Positions 33,799 to 43,562 of a stretch of DNA of 64,000 nt are shown here, one piece after another (the stretch's first letter is position 1; each line of letters opens with the position of its first letter). Both the position numbers and the translations under genes were made by a program. Under the pieces are notes generated by a model that worked only from the letters and a program-made list of their open reading frames with translations, made no database searches and was not told where the DNA came from. This DNA comes from Kurthia huakuii LAM0618 (GTDB lineage: Bacteria; Bacillota; Bacilli; Bacillales_A; Planococcaceae). The stretch spans positions 248,001 through 312,000 of the forward strand of contig NZ_AYTB01000008.1 of NCBI RefSeq assembly GCF_000505545.1, in the 5' to 3' direction.

Positions 33799-36700
33799 TT
33801 AGTTAATGCGGATCGAACGTACATTAGAATAATCGCTATAATAATTTTTGCCATTTTCCGTACGATAACTGCGCACTTTATACGTGTAAGTATTGCCTTT
33901 TTTAACGGTTTTATCAGTAAATTTCACCGTTGCAGCGTCCACAGTTGTTAGACGCTTAAATGTGCCACCATTACTTGAACGATAAATAGTATATTTTTGT
34001 GCGCCACTTACTTTTTTATAACTTCCTGATACAGATAAGCCTTTTTTCGTAAGTGCCGATAGTGATGATGTTGCGGTACGTGGTTTCACCGTTAATACAG
34101 GCGAGAATTCCCCTTTTAGCGCAATGCCTTTCACATCCGTTATTGCACGCACTTTGTAGTAATAATTTGTACCCGTCGTTACTTTTTTATCAGTAACTGT
34201 TGTCGCCGTTGTTGTGGCCATTTTTTCATAGTCGCCATTTTTCGTTAATGAACGGTACACTTCGTATTTCGTTGCGTCAGCTGTTACATCCCAACTTAAT
34301 TTCACGCTGTTGTATGTTGTCGTTGCTTTTTTCCATACTGGTTGCATTGGTGCTGTAGTAAATTTCGCATATAATGTCGTATCTTCAGCAAAGCTCTCGT
34401 TGCGACTTACACGCGTCGTAAATGTGGCATCTTTATATAAACCTTCTAATACGGCATCGTCTTGTTTTGGCAATGGGATTTCATAACCCGACTCGGCTTT
34501 TTGACTCGCAATCGTTTGCCCATCTGCAGTTTTAATCGTAATGTTTTTCGCATAATCGATGTCATCTGCAGTTGTCCCTGTTTTAAATTTCCAGATAGGT
34601 GAACGTTTTTCGCCACCGAATTCATCGGTTGCTTTCACATACCAGCTATAATTTTCATTCGATTGCAAACCTTTCCAGCGTGCTTGAACCGTTTCGCCAT
34701 CTGTTACATCATATAATTTCGCGATATTTTCATTTGTATAGACATTAAAATGAATCGCATCGGTTGCAACCATTTTTTCAGTTGGCGCGATATCGATATC
34801 CATTTCAAACTGGTCTTTTTCAGGATAATCTTCTGGATCGTAATAATTGTATTTATTTAGATAAGGTGAATACGTTTCAACGTTGATTTTATTACTAATT
34901 GGATTCACTTTTAACATACGTAGGAAGCCTTGACCACCTTCTGCCCCGCTTTGGTAATCCATTAATAATTGATGTACTTTACGATCCGTGCGTCCATCTC
35001 CGTTATCATCAATCGAGCTAATTAATGATTCCGCATCAGATAAGTGCCCAGACAGTACAGCAAGAACATTTTTATTCGGTTTTACAACGTTATCAAATAA
35101 ATAATCGCCGGTATCTGTACGTTGCCCGTCCGTATCTAAATATTCATGGAAGTTTAAAATCGCTTTGCGTTCTGGGTATTTTTTCAAGACGCTATTCATC
35201 CAAGCCACTTCTTCTTCGCCAATTTCCCAGCCCATATACATCATGATGTAGCTAGTTCCTTTTTCGCTAATTAAATCATAGTGGCCGCGGTTATTTTTAT
35301 ATGAACCACCGTAATATGGTTTAGTCGCAAAACGAGACTCGCCAAAGTACTTACTATAATTTGTATAGTCCGATTCTTTTTGCGTCACGCTCATAACATC
35401 ATGGTTCCCTGCTAATACGCCATAAGGAACGCCCGCCGTATCAAGTGTTTGCATCGCTGTATCCGCGACTTTCCATTGTTTTGCACTGTCATATGTGTCA
35501 ACTAAGTCACCTGTATGGAAAACGTATTTAATATTCATTGGTGTTGCTTCTTTCGCAACCCAAGATGTCATACGTTTGTAAATATCTGGATAGCTCTTTG
35601 AGTAGTATTGCGTATCGGTCATCCAGACAAATGAATAATCAAATTGGTTTGTGCTTGCGATTTCGTCTTGTACCATAACTTGTACTTCATTGTAGCGTGT
35701 ATATTGTGAACCTTTGACAAATGTATTCAATGTGAAGTTTTTCGTATCTTCGGCAACTTTCCATGTTTTTGCTTCCCACTTTGCTGTATCGTAGTTCCAC
35801 ACATACATCGTCACTTTACGTCCAACAAGCGATTTTCCTTCCCATTTCACTTCAATTTCATCATCCGGTGTTATCGAAGAATCTAACTGTAGTTTGAAGC
35901 GGTGATATGGGAATTTTTCTTTACTTTGCGTTGTCACATAGTTACCATCTACCGCTGCAAGTGCTTCTTTGTCGTGTACTGCGACTTCGCCAAGAGGTGC
36001 AAGTTCATTTGGCGGTTCTTTATCGGCATTGTTTTCAACAACGGTTAATGCTTGGTCTGTTGCTTTGTATGAATAGCCACGGTTGAACGCGATATTGACA
36101 TTATCGTGCGTCGGATCACTAACACTTACTTTTAATAATGGCGAGGTCGTATCTGTCGTACCATTTGCTGTCGGCCCTACTAATTTCGGTTCATACGGCA
36201 TTTCTTCTTGCGTTTGGAATTTTACCGTTTTCTTCGCTGTATTACCTAAGCGGTCTGTCGCTTGAAACACGAGCACATGCTCACCAGCTGTTAATGTAGC
36301 ACTTGATGTATCGTATGGTAAGTCAATTGGCTCACCATCTAATGTAGCTGTCACACCATCTGTGGCATTAGCATCTTTTACTTCGGCATTGATTGTAAAT
36401 GCACCTTTGTACGTTTCTTTATTAATAACCGAACTATTAATTACCGGCGCCGTATTATCAACAATTATGTTTGCTGTTTTTGTTGATTTGCCGTTTTTTG
36501 AAACAATGGTATGTTCACCATCTTTTAATGTTGTTGTATCTAGTTTATACGTTTTCGCATTGTATGCTTTTTCTGGAATTTCAAAAATAGGTTCGATAAA
36601 TGCTGGTGAATCGCCGGCATCGCCAATTTCGATAATTTTTGTTGGATCCTGATAGTTTTTCGGATACAACGTCGTACCATCGCTTAACACAAGACGAAGG

Positions 36701-38442
36701 TTGCGCACGAGTACATCATTTAAATTAGCATCTGATGTATCAAATGCCGATTCTTTTGAGCCTGCACGAACTTGTAGCGTACGGTCTGTGCCTTTTGTGA
36801 AATATTTTGATTCGACAGGAACGGTAATGGCTGTGAAATCATCGTAGCGGTCGTCAAATGTTTTCAGTACGGTCTTCCCAATCGTTACAGCATTTTTATA
36901 ATAATTGGCCGTTTTATTTGCTTCAAACGCAAAATAGGCACCTGCTGGCAACTCATAGGTCATATGCTCCGTAACATCTTTCCCATCAACAGTCATTGTC
37001 GAAGCTGTTGGTTTTTTTGAATGCATCGCTTTTAAATTTACAGTATCGGTTAAAAGCGTGCCGTTTTCGACATTCATTTGTAGCCCTGAAACTTTTTCGT
37101 TACCTAAAATTTCAATTGCACGTGGTGATGTTTTAGTCATCTTGTTACCATCTGATGCTTCTACATAATATTTAAATAATGAGTGCCCAATTAAATCTGC
37201 ACGTGGAATAATCGCGTGATATAGTCCATCCGTTCCTTTTTTCATATTTAATGAACGATAATCAGCATCGCCATTACGTTTATAATAAAATGTACCGGTT
37301 TTAACATCTGTATCTGCACGCAATTCAAATGCTAAGTGGGCATCCTCTTCTGTTGAGAAGTTTTCCGCTTCGGTATTGTCATAAATAATTGGTGGATAAT
37401 ATGATTGTGCTAATGTAACAGCTTGTGTTGGTACTTGGAAACCTTCAACTAACCCTGGCGTACCTGCTGCTTCTTTTGCTGAAATAATACGCATTCTTTT
37501 TTTGCCATCAATTGGATAGGCATAAACAATCGATTGATTTAGTCCGACATCAAGCTTTTTCTCATCTTGATTGTAATAAGCCGTTGAAATATCGGTACGT
37601 GTATTTGTCGCTATTGCCACACCACGGTAAGAAGAGTTTGTTAAACCGCTTCCCTCGATACGCACAAGTTGTTTGCCCTCTTCAAGTGCTGTTGAATAAT
37701 GTGCGTTAAAATCTTGAACACTTAATTGGCGGTTGCCATCGTTCGTAACCCAAAAGACCATTGCTTTACCAGGCTCTAAATTTAAATCGCCTTTATTTTG
37801 TACAGGCCAAATCAAATCCCCTTTAGCTCCTTTTGAAGGATAGCGGTATTGGATATTATAATCTTTTAAATTAATCGTACTTGTTGAGTTGTTGTACACT
37901 TCAATATATTCGTAGGCTTCTGTAGTTCCGACTTTTGATGTACGAGCCATCACTTCAGTAATGAGAAGCGGCGGTACTTTTTCTGCGTTATACTCAGGTT
38001 GGTTTTCATAAATCGTATATTCTTCTGAGTATTCCGAATCCCCATTTACAAGTGCTGTCATATAATACGTAATATTTTGCCCTTGTCGTAATTCAGGTGT
38101 TAAGACAACTTCATAAGCCTCATTCACTTGTTTCATTTCAAGTTGCTTCCACTCAGTATCTAATTCCGTATGATAATTTAGTACAACGTTCGAGACATTT
38201 GACGAGTTAAATGTCGTAGAAATCGTTAAATCTTGTAGTGGTCCTTTACTTTCAGCTGGTGTATGTATAAAAGAAGATGTGCTATTTGGTAAAGCACTAT
38301 TCGTTTTCAATACAGTTGATAAATTCATTACGTTAAATGGGATTCCTTGTGGCGGTGTCTCCGCTTGTCCCTCTGTTGCAATTAATGTTGCAGACGCAAC
38401 AACAGCTGAAGCTGCTAGCATATTTTTTACTATTTTCTTCAA
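33799..38442 (-). CDS. 1547-residue exported lamin-tail / metallophosphoesterase protein
   Basis: The precursor has a signal peptide (about 1-28, ending EGQA). A lamin-tail domain covers about 156-290 (LLITEVMARTSK...YIEVYNNS). Ig-like modules fill about 330-800. A calcineurin-type phosphoesterase occupies about 935-1180, with metal motifs MTDTQ (normally DxH), GDLVD, GNHD and SGHLSD. An InlB-type repeat (about 1300-1360) and two or three fibronectin-III repeats complete the chain. No LPXTG or SLH motif is present. A TTG start at 38442, with AGGAGG 7 nt upstream, is preferred over the longer frame. It probably hydrolyses extracellular phosphate esters or nucleotides. Confidence 0.88.
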   Translation of the reverse strand: MKKIVKNMLAASAVVASATLIATEGQAETPPQGIPFNVMNLSTVLKTNSALPNSTSSFIHTPAESKGPLQDLTISTTFNSSNVSNVVLNYHTELDTEWKQLEMKQVNEAYEVVLTPELRQGQNITYYMTALVNGDSEYSEEYTIYENQPEYNAEKVPPLLITEVMARTSKVGTTEAYEYIEVYNNSTSTINLKDYNIQYRYPSKGAKGDLIWPVQNKGDLNLEPGKAMVFWVTNDGNRQLSVQDFNAHYSTALEEGKQLVRIEGSGLTNSSYRGVAIATNTRTDISTAYYNQDEKKLDVGLNQSIVYAYPIDGKKRMRIISAKEAAGTPGLVEGFQVPTQAVTLAQSYYPPIIYDNTEAENFSTEEDAHLAFELRADTDVKTGTFYYKRNGDADYRSLNMKKGTDGLYHAIIPRADLIGHSLFKYYVEASDGNKMTKTSPRAIEILGNEKVSGLQMNVENGTLLTDTVNLKAMHSKKPTASTMTVDGKDVTEHMTYELPAGAYFAFEANKTANYYKNAVTIGKTVLKTFDDRYDDFTAITVPVESKYFTKGTDRTLQVRAGSKESAFDTSDANLNDVLVRNLRLVLSDGTTLYPKNYQDPTKIIEIGDAGDSPAFIEPIFEIPEKAYNAKTYKLDTTTLKDGEHTIVSKNGKSTKTANIIVDNTAPVINSSVINKETYKGAFTINAEVKDANATDGVTATLDGEPIDLPYDTSSATLTAGEHVLVFQATDRLGNTAKKTVKFQTQEEMPYEPKLVGPTANGTTDTTSPLLKVSVSDPTHDNVNIAFNRGYSYKATDQALTVVENNADKEPPNELAPLGEVAVHDKEALAAVDGNYVTTQSKEKFPYHRFKLQLDSSITPDDEIEVKWEGKSLVGRKVTMYVWNYDTAKWEAKTWKVAEDTKNFTLNTFVKGSQYTRYNEVQVMVQDEIASTNQFDYSFVWMTDTQYYSKSYPDIYKRMTSWVAKEATPMNIKYVFHTGDLVDTYDSAKQWKVADTAMQTLDTAGVPYGVLAGNHDVMSVTQKESDYTNYSKYFGESRFATKPYYGGSYKNNRGHYDLISEKGTSYIMMYMGWEIGEEEVAWMNSVLKKYPERKAILNFHEYLDTDGQRTDTGDYLFDNVVKPNKNVLAVLSGHLSDAESLISSIDDNGDGRTDRKVHQLLMDYQSGAEGGQGFLRMLKVNPISNKINVETYSPYLNKYNYYDPEDYPEKDQFEMDIDIAPTEKMVATDAIHFNVYTNENIAKLYDVTDGETVQARWKGLQSNENYSWYVKATDEFGGEKRSPIWKFKTGTTADDIDYAKNITIKTADGQTIASQKAESGYEIPLPKQDDAVLEGLYKDATFTTRVSRNESFAEDTTLYAKFTTAPMQPVWKKATTTYNSVKLSWDVTADATKYEVYRSLTKNGDYEKMATTTATTVTDKKVTTGTNYYYKVRAITDVKGIALKGEFSPVLTVKPRTATSSLSALTKKGLSVSGSYKKVSGAQKYTIYRSSNGGTFKRLTTVDAATVKFTDKTVKKGNTYTYKVRSYRTENGKNYYSDYSNVRSIRIN

Positions 38443-38569
38443 TGATAAACCTCCTATTGTCACAAATCATTTCTATTATAAAGGAAAAGTCGTATGAATT
38501 CCCTTATTTTTACCAAAATAATATTAAAATTAGTGTGAAATAAGAAATATTTTTTATGAGACGATAAAA

Positions 38570-39931
38570 TTAGTGTGTAATAATCGCCTTTAATTTTCCT
38601 AAGCTAACCGTTATTTGAGCGATTGAAGCATACGCATAACTTACGCGTATATGATGACGATTGTGCGGATTATAAATGAATCCTGGATTAATTAAAATAC
38701 CTTCAGAAGCTAAATGTTCGAACAATTGCTCTGTTACAATTGGTTGTTTGAAGCGTAACCAAATATAAAATCCTCCGTGCGGTGTTTGCCATGTCGACAA
38801 TGTTGAAAATTCACGTTGAAGAAACTCGACAATCTGCTGTGCACGATATTGCAATTGTTGACGTAGTTGCTTGATGTGCGCGTCATAAGCCCCATTTTGT
38901 AAAAGCTCGTATGCAATTAACTGTGAAATGGCACTAGAACCATAGTCCGTTTGCATCTTCACATCACTCATACGTGCGATAACCTCACGTGGTCCAACTA
39001 CCCAGCCGATGCGTAATCCCGGACTCACCGTTTTTGAGAAACTGTTTAAATAAATAATTTGATTTGCTTGATCCATCGCCTTTAATGGAGGCAGCGTATC
39101 ATGAAATAGCAGTTCACCATAAACATCATCCTCAATGATTGGTAATTTAGCTGCAGCACATTTTGCTAAAACACGTTGGCGTTGCGCTAAATTCCAAACA
39201 GTTCCTGTCGGATTATTTAACGTTGGAATGGCGTATAGCGCCTCAACATTGTTTAATTCGCGTAAAATATCTTGTTGTACGAGATGAATGCCAAACGATT
39301 GAAATGTTTCAATTGATTGTAAATAGCTACTCTCTGCACACTGTACATAATCCCCACGTTTTAATAGCGCCATCGCATATAGCTGCAGGGCTTGTAATGT
39401 TCCCGATACAATCATAATTTCATCGACCGTTACATGAATGCCTTTCTTTTTTAAGCGTTCAACTAATAATTGGCGTAACTTCACATCTCCTTGAGGTGAA
39501 GAATATCCGAGCGAGGATGCCGGAATTGTTAGCATTTTTAATGCTTGTGAAACAGCTTCGTGTGCTAATAATTCAGGTGCCAACTCACCGGTACCTAAGC
39601 GAGTCATTTGCGGTTGTTGCTCTAGTTCATTAATCCGTTGAATGACACGTTTATTTGGCAAATGGAAGCTTTGCTGAATATACATTGGCCAGTTCGGCGT
39701 TTTTTGTTGGACAATTTCCCACGCTGCATTGGTCACAAAAACACCCGCTCCTGCTTTGGCACATACTAATTCTTGTTCAGCCAATTCAGAAAGTGCTTGT
39801 TGAACAGTACTACGATTAATATTGAACATTTCAGCTAATATGCGTTGCGCTGGGAGTTTAGCTCCATTTGTAAGACCCCCCTGTTCAATTTCAGTTATTA
39901 CCCATTTTTTTAAAATTTCTGTTTTTTTCAT
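38570..39931 (-). CDS. MocR-type regulator (GntR HTH fused to aminotransferase fold)
   Basis: The 453-residue protein has a GntR winged helix (about 1-70: NGAKLPAQRILAEMFNINRSTVQQALSELAEQELV). A class I aminotransferase-like domain with the PLP lysine near residue 299 (NSFSKTVSPGLRIGWV) follows. MocR regulators sense PLP or an amino acid and control transport or metabolism genes. It is divergent from a lysE-type exporter gene, which is the obvious target. GGAGGAAGAA lies just before the ATG at 39931; the longer frame to 39967 is not supported. Confidence 0.92.
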   Translation of the reverse strand: MKKTEILKKWVITEIEQGGLTNGAKLPAQRILAEMFNINRSTVQQALSELAEQELVCAKAGAGVFVTNAAWEIVQQKTPNWPMYIQQSFHLPNKRVIQRINELEQQPQMTRLGTGELAPELLAHEAVSQALKMLTIPASSLGYSSPQGDVKLRQLLVERLKKKGIHVTVDEIMIVSGTLQALQLYAMALLKRGDYVQCAESSYLQSIETFQSFGIHLVQQDILRELNNVEALYAIPTLNNPTGTVWNLAQRQRVLAKCAAAKLPIIEDDVYGELLFHDTLPPLKAMDQANQIIYLNSFSKTVSPGLRIGWVVGPREVIARMSDVKMQTDYGSSAISQLIAYELLQNGAYDAHIKQLRQQLQYRAQQIVEFLQREFSTLSTWQTPHGGFYIWLRFKQPIVTEQLFEHLASEGILINPGFIYNPHNRHHIRVSYAYASIAQITVSLGKLKAIITH

Positions 39932-39961
39932 TTCTTCCTCCGCATAAATTGGGTGGATAAG

Positions 39962-40004
39962 AACCATCCAATTGGTTGTATGTTTTTAGTTATAACATGG
40001 TTAT
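39962..40004. promoter_or_regulatory. candidate MocR operator between mocR-like gene and lysE
   Basis: AACCAT (39962-39967) and ATGGTT (39997-40002) form an inverted pair. Each also sits in a local dyad (AACCA-N6-TGGTT; ATAAC-ATG-GTTAT). The 97-bp divergent gap is where such a regulator would bind. This is sequence symmetry only. Confidence 0.4.
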
Positions 40005-40028
40005 TCTTAAATAGAAAGGAGCGTTTGT

Positions 40029-40643
40029 ATGTCGATATTTTTTCATGGGTTTTTCTTAGCTTTAGGTCTTATTTTGCCATTGGGTGTCCAAAATATTTTT
40101 ATTTTCAATCAAGGTGCTTTGCAGCGAACATGGTTTCAAGCTTTACCGAGTGCTATTACTGCTGCTTGCTGTGACACTTTACTAATTATAAGTGCTGTTT
40201 ACGGTGTATCATTTCTTGTTAATGATTATGAAATTTTAAAAACGAGTATTATGGGTATTGGGATTATTTTTTTAGTTTATATGGGGTCGACAATTTGGCG
40301 CGCTAGCACCGTCACAAAAGATGGTGGCAAGCCTTATTCATTTAAAAAACAACTCATTTTTACGATGTCTGTGTCGCTGCTTAATCCACACGCCTTATTA
40401 GATACAGTCGGTGTGATTGGTACAAGTTCACTTATGTATAGTGGTTTTGAAAAATTTCTTTTTGCGATTTCTTGTGTCGTTGTGTCATGGTGTTGGTTTG
40501 TCATGTTGGCGATTGGTGGTAGCTTGTTAAAGCACTTGTCTGTTGCGCAATCATTGATGGTATTAATTAATAAATTTTCAGCAATTTTTATATGGTGTAC
40601 GGCAATTTATCTTGTTTTAAAGCTCTTAAGTGATGTATTTTAA
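40029..40643 (+). CDS. LysE-family amino acid exporter
   Basis: The 204-residue membrane protein has six hydrophobic segments and the LysE signature near the N-terminus (LILPLGVQNIFIFNQG, about 14-29). The mid-protein SLLNPHALLDTVGVIG (about 116-131) corresponds to the conserved Asn-Pro region of LysE and ArgO. These export lysine or arginine. Divergence from a PLP-dependent MocR regulator suggests induction by an amino acid. AAAGGAG lies 7 nt before the ATG. Confidence 0.9.
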   Translation: MSIFFHGFFLALGLILPLGVQNIFIFNQGALQRTWFQALPSAITAACCDTLLIISAVYGVSFLVNDYEILKTSIMGIGIIFLVYMGSTIWRASTVTKDGGKPYSFKKQLIFTMSVSLLNPHALLDTVGVIGTSSLMYSGFEKFLFAISCVVVSWCWFVMLAIGGSLLKHLSVAQSLMVLINKFSAIFIWCTAIYLVLKLLSDVF

Positions 40644-40650
40644 GAGCTTT
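40619..40650 (+). terminator. terminator of lysE-type gene
   Basis: AAAGCTCTTAA/TTAAGAGCTTT stem followed by a T-run overlaps the last codons of the exporter gene. Confidence 0.85.
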
Positions 40651-40700
40651 TTTGTTTTTAATATATAGACTAGCGAGATTTGTTTATTTAATTAAAAAAT

Positions 40701-40740
40701 AAAAAAAGAGAGACTACTTATTAACAGTCTCTCTTTTTTT
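40701..40740 (-). terminator. terminator after arylamine N-acetyltransferase gene
   Basis: A perfect 15-bp stem (AAAAAAAGAGAGACT / AGTCTCTCTTTTTTT) with a 10-nt loop lies between convergent genes; it can work both ways. Confidence 0.92.
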
Positions 40741-40744
40741 ATCA

Positions 40745-41485
40745 TTATTGATAAAAATACGTCTTTTTTGCTACTGCTTTTTCTTTATCCGTTAAGGTTG
40801 CCACTGTTTTTTCGCCATCTTTCATAATCGTTAAATCATTGCCAGATAACGTAATCGTGCCATTGTCAGTACATTTCGTTAACAACGGACGTTTATTAAA
40901 GGCTGAATCTTCACTTTGTTCAATAATTTGCTGTGAAACTCGCAACGCTGGCCATTCAATCGGCTGCGTATCAAAGCGATAAGCGCATATAAATTGTCCA
41001 TCGCGGTAACGTCGCTTCATATACAACTCGTTCCCTACTACGCGGTAATCGCCATTTGTTGACGACACCGTAGTGCCATCTAATGGTACAGCTACTAAGG
41101 GAACGTTGTTGCCAAATCCTGCATCAATTAAATAACGCTCGCCGTGATCTTCTAGCAACAGTAATGTATGCGTATACCCTGTCTTAGAAAATTTTTCATT
41201 CATCGCATCATAAATGACCGCAGAAATCAATTGAATCTGGAGCCCATTTTCGATTAACACAGCCGCTAACAATGGATTAATTTCATAACATAGTCCACCT
41301 CGTTGCTGCTGCAAAATTTTTGTTGCCGTTCTTTCTAGTGATAATGGTTGCGATGTACCTTCGATAATATCTATATTTTCGAATGGGATATAAGCCGCTA
41401 CATATCTTAATAATAGTGGGAGATGTTTGATATCTACTTGTGTTCCGTCTAGCCTTATACGTGCTAAAAATGACTCCGTTAACAT
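40745..41485 (-). CDS. arylamine N-acetyltransferase
   Basis: The 246-residue enzyme has the NAT catalytic triad: Cys66 in RGGLCYE, His106 in THTLLL and Asp121 in IDAGFG. NATs move acetyl from acetyl-CoA to arylamines and hydrazines; bacterial homologues detoxify or serve in secondary pathways. The chain is slightly shorter than typical (about 260-280). It appears to be a single-gene unit between terminators. Confidence 0.92.
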   Translation of the reverse strand: MLTESFLARIRLDGTQVDIKHLPLLLRYVAAYIPFENIDIIEGTSQPLSLERTATKILQQQRGGLCYEINPLLAAVLIENGLQIQLISAVIYDAMNEKFSKTGYTHTLLLLEDHGERYLIDAGFGNNVPLVAVPLDGTTVSSTNGDYRVVGNELYMKRRYRDGQFICAYRFDTQPIEWPALRVSQQIIEQSEDSAFNKRPLLTKCTDNGTITLSGNDLTIMKDGEKTVATLTDKEKAVAKKTYFYQ

Positions 41486-41532
41486 GTTATCACCTGCTTT
41501 GTTAGTGTCTATTCAGTATACCGCAAATAAAA

Positions 41533-41559
41533 AAGTCGAGCGCTAAATCCGCTCGACTT
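41533..41559 (-). terminator. terminator after the transglutaminase-like gene
   Basis: A perfect 10-bp stem (AAGTCGAGCG/CGCTCGACTT) is followed on the minus strand by TTTTATTT. Confidence 0.85.
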
Positions 41560-41564
41560 CATGT

Positions 41565-42347
41565 TTATTTTGCTGCATATGTTTTTAGTGCTTTCGGAAA
41601 AGCACTTACATTCCATTGATGATTTTTCGCTAATTTCGCATCGCTCACTAAGAAATAACGATAGCTAATTTTCGATGAATCATCCCATGTCGTATCTAAA
41701 TTGTACCATTTGCCGTTTAACTTTACTTTATTCCATGCGTGATTTTCGCCACCAGCAAAGCCTGTTACATAATGTACATCAATGCCCAACTCTTTTAATA
41801 AATAATAAGTTGTCATCGCATACCCTTGGCATACAGCACGTCCGTCATATATCACGCCATAGATTGAATAACGATCCGCTTCACGGCTATCATATTTTGT
41901 TTGTCCTACTACATAATTATGGACGTTTTTAATTTGTTTATATTGTGAATCCGGATATTTTTTCTTAATTTTTTTCGCGACACGCTCAATTTTATCGAGT
42001 GCTTTCGCTTGTTTTGCTTTACTTGTAAAATACGACACGTTGAATGTTGCTTCGCCACCATTTTTACTTTTATATGATGTAACCGTGTAATGGTTTACAA
42101 TCGAATCGATTTCTGGATTCTTCGCAAGAGCATTCGGAATTATTTGATTCACATAACTCGAAAACTCATTGCCATTGCCTGTATATTTTACTGTAAAGGT
42201 TTTATCCAATTTCAATAAATGACCTTCGACGCTCGTTTTTAGTTCCTTCATCGTCGATGGTGATTTCGCACGCACCGACGTTAACTCGACTGTACCTGCA
42301 ATCAATAAACTTAAACAACTAACAACAATTATCACTAGACGTTTCAT
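41565..42347 (-). CDS. exported transglutaminase-like cysteine protein
   Basis: The 260-residue protein has an N-terminal hydrophobic signal (about 1-27). Its transglutaminase-like core carries Cys173 (RAVCQGYA), His203 (GENHAWN) and Asp218 (YNLDTTWDD). This is the arrangement of bacterial peptidase-like transglutaminase domains found on cell surfaces. It may cleave or crosslink peptide material in the wall. Only a weak AAGAGA precedes the ATG. Confidence 0.85.
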   Translation of the reverse strand: MKRLVIIVVSCLSLLIAGTVELTSVRAKSPSTMKELKTSVEGHLLKLDKTFTVKYTGNGNEFSSYVNQIIPNALAKNPEIDSIVNHYTVTSYKSKNGGEATFNVSYFTSKAKQAKALDKIERVAKKIKKKYPDSQYKQIKNVHNYVVGQTKYDSREADRYSIYGVIYDGRAVCQGYAMTTYYLLKELGIDVHYVTGFAGGENHAWNKVKLNGKWYNLDTTWDDSSKISYRYFLVSDAKLAKNHQWNVSAFPKALKTYAAK

Positions 42348-42490
42348 ATTCTCTTGCGTAATGCCTCTTTTCTATAGTTTACGCTTTTATTTTAAAGTAA
42401 AATTATAATAAAAAGGACAAAATACGCAAAACTAATGGTTAAAATGATGTTTTTTTGTCATTTTAATGTTTAAACGACGATTTAACGATA

Positions 42491-42522
42491 GAAAAAGAAC
42501 CCACCTCAGCGAGTTCTTTTTC
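42491..42522 (-). terminator. terminator after gnd
   Basis: GAAAAAGAAC/GTTCTTTTTC arms with a short internal loop lie just after the gnd stop codon. Confidence 0.8.
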
Positions 42523-42528
42523 CATATA

Positions 42529-43425
42529 TTATTTACGTTCAACGGCGTGGCCACCAAATTCATTGCGAAGTGCTGCCACAACTTTCCCTGTAAATGTGTC
42601 ATCCTCCTGTGAGCGATAGCGCATCATTAGCGATAAAGCAGTTACTGGGACAGCAGTACCTAGCTCAAGTGCCGTTTCGACTGTCCATTTCCCTTCACCA
42701 GAAGAATACATGACACCTTTAATCATTTCTAGTTTTGGATCTTTCGAAAATGCATTTTCTGTTAGTTCCATTAACCATGAACGGATAACCGAACCATTAT
42801 TGAAAACATGCGCTACTTTTTCATAATCATAGTCATAGGCTGATTTTTCAAGTACTTCAAAGCCCTCTGCAATTGCCGCCATCATACCATACTCGATGCC
42901 GTTGTGAATCATTTTTAAGAAGTGCCCCGATCCCGCTTCTCCTGTGTATAAATAGCCACCTTCGACACAAATATCCGCGATGAATGGCTCGATTGTCGCA
43001 AAGGCTGCTGCATCGCCACCAATCATCATACATGCTCCGTTACGCGCACCTGATGTCCCACCCGATGTCCCAACATCGATGAAATGAATTCCTTGTTGTT
43101 TTAACTCATCTGCAAATGCAATCGCTTCTTTGTAATGTGAGTTTCCGCCATCAATTAAAATATCGCCTTCTTGCAATAAACTTTTTAATGCCGTAATCGT
43201 TTGTACGGTAATATCGCCTGCTGGGACCATTAACCATACAACGCGTGGTGCTTCAAGTGACGCTACTAAATCTTCTAATGATGCTTTATACGTGCCACCA
43301 ACTGCTGTAAATTTTTCGCCTGCTTGTTGATTAACGTCAAAGGCTGTCACCGTATGGTTGTGATCCATTAAGTTTTCTGCTAAATTAAAGCCCATTTTTC
43401 CAAGGCCGACTAAACCAATATTCAT
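42529..43425 (-). CDS. gnd: 6-phosphogluconate dehydrogenase, decarboxylating (short, NAD-type)
   Basis: The 298-residue enzyme has the dinucleotide motif GLVGLGKMG (4-12), the substrate loop DGGNSHYKEA, GTSGGTSGARNG and HNGIEYGMM with its catalytic Lys just before (FLKMIHNG). It converts 6-phosphogluconate to ribulose 5-phosphate. The short chain marks the NAD-preferring class rather than the about 470-residue housekeeping form. It sits with an RpiR regulator and gntP, which fits gluconate breakdown. AAGGAG lies 8 nt upstream. No gluconokinase gene is in the window. Confidence 0.93.
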   Translation of the reverse strand: MNIGLVGLGKMGFNLAENLMDHNHTVTAFDVNQQAGEKFTAVGGTYKASLEDLVASLEAPRVVWLMVPAGDITVQTITALKSLLQEGDILIDGGNSHYKEAIAFADELKQQGIHFIDVGTSGGTSGARNGACMMIGGDAAAFATIEPFIADICVEGGYLYTGEAGSGHFLKMIHNGIEYGMMAAIAEGFEVLEKSAYDYDYEKVAHVFNNGSVIRSWLMELTENAFSKDPKLEMIKGVMYSSGEGKWTVETALELGTAVPVTALSLMMRYRSQEDDTFTGKVVAALRNEFGGHAVERK

Positions 43426-43496
43426 AAGGCATGCTCCTTTTTAATCGTTATTTTCTTTTATTATACCGAATTTTTTTTCTTTTTTAAACTATTAAT

Positions 43497-43511
43497 AAGA
43501 AATATTTTTTC
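43497..43511. promoter_or_regulatory. candidate RpiR operator in the gnd-rpiR gap
   Basis: AAGAAATATTTTTTC here recurs exactly, inverted, at 45890-45904 inside the gntP promoter. The two sites flank the gluconate genes. This copy overlaps where the -35 of the regulator gene would be, 16 bp upstream of a TATAAT at 43527-43532. Confidence 0.55.
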
Positions 43512-43562
43512 TAAAGTTGATTATGCTATAATAAATTTACTTTCATATAAAGGAGTTTTCGT

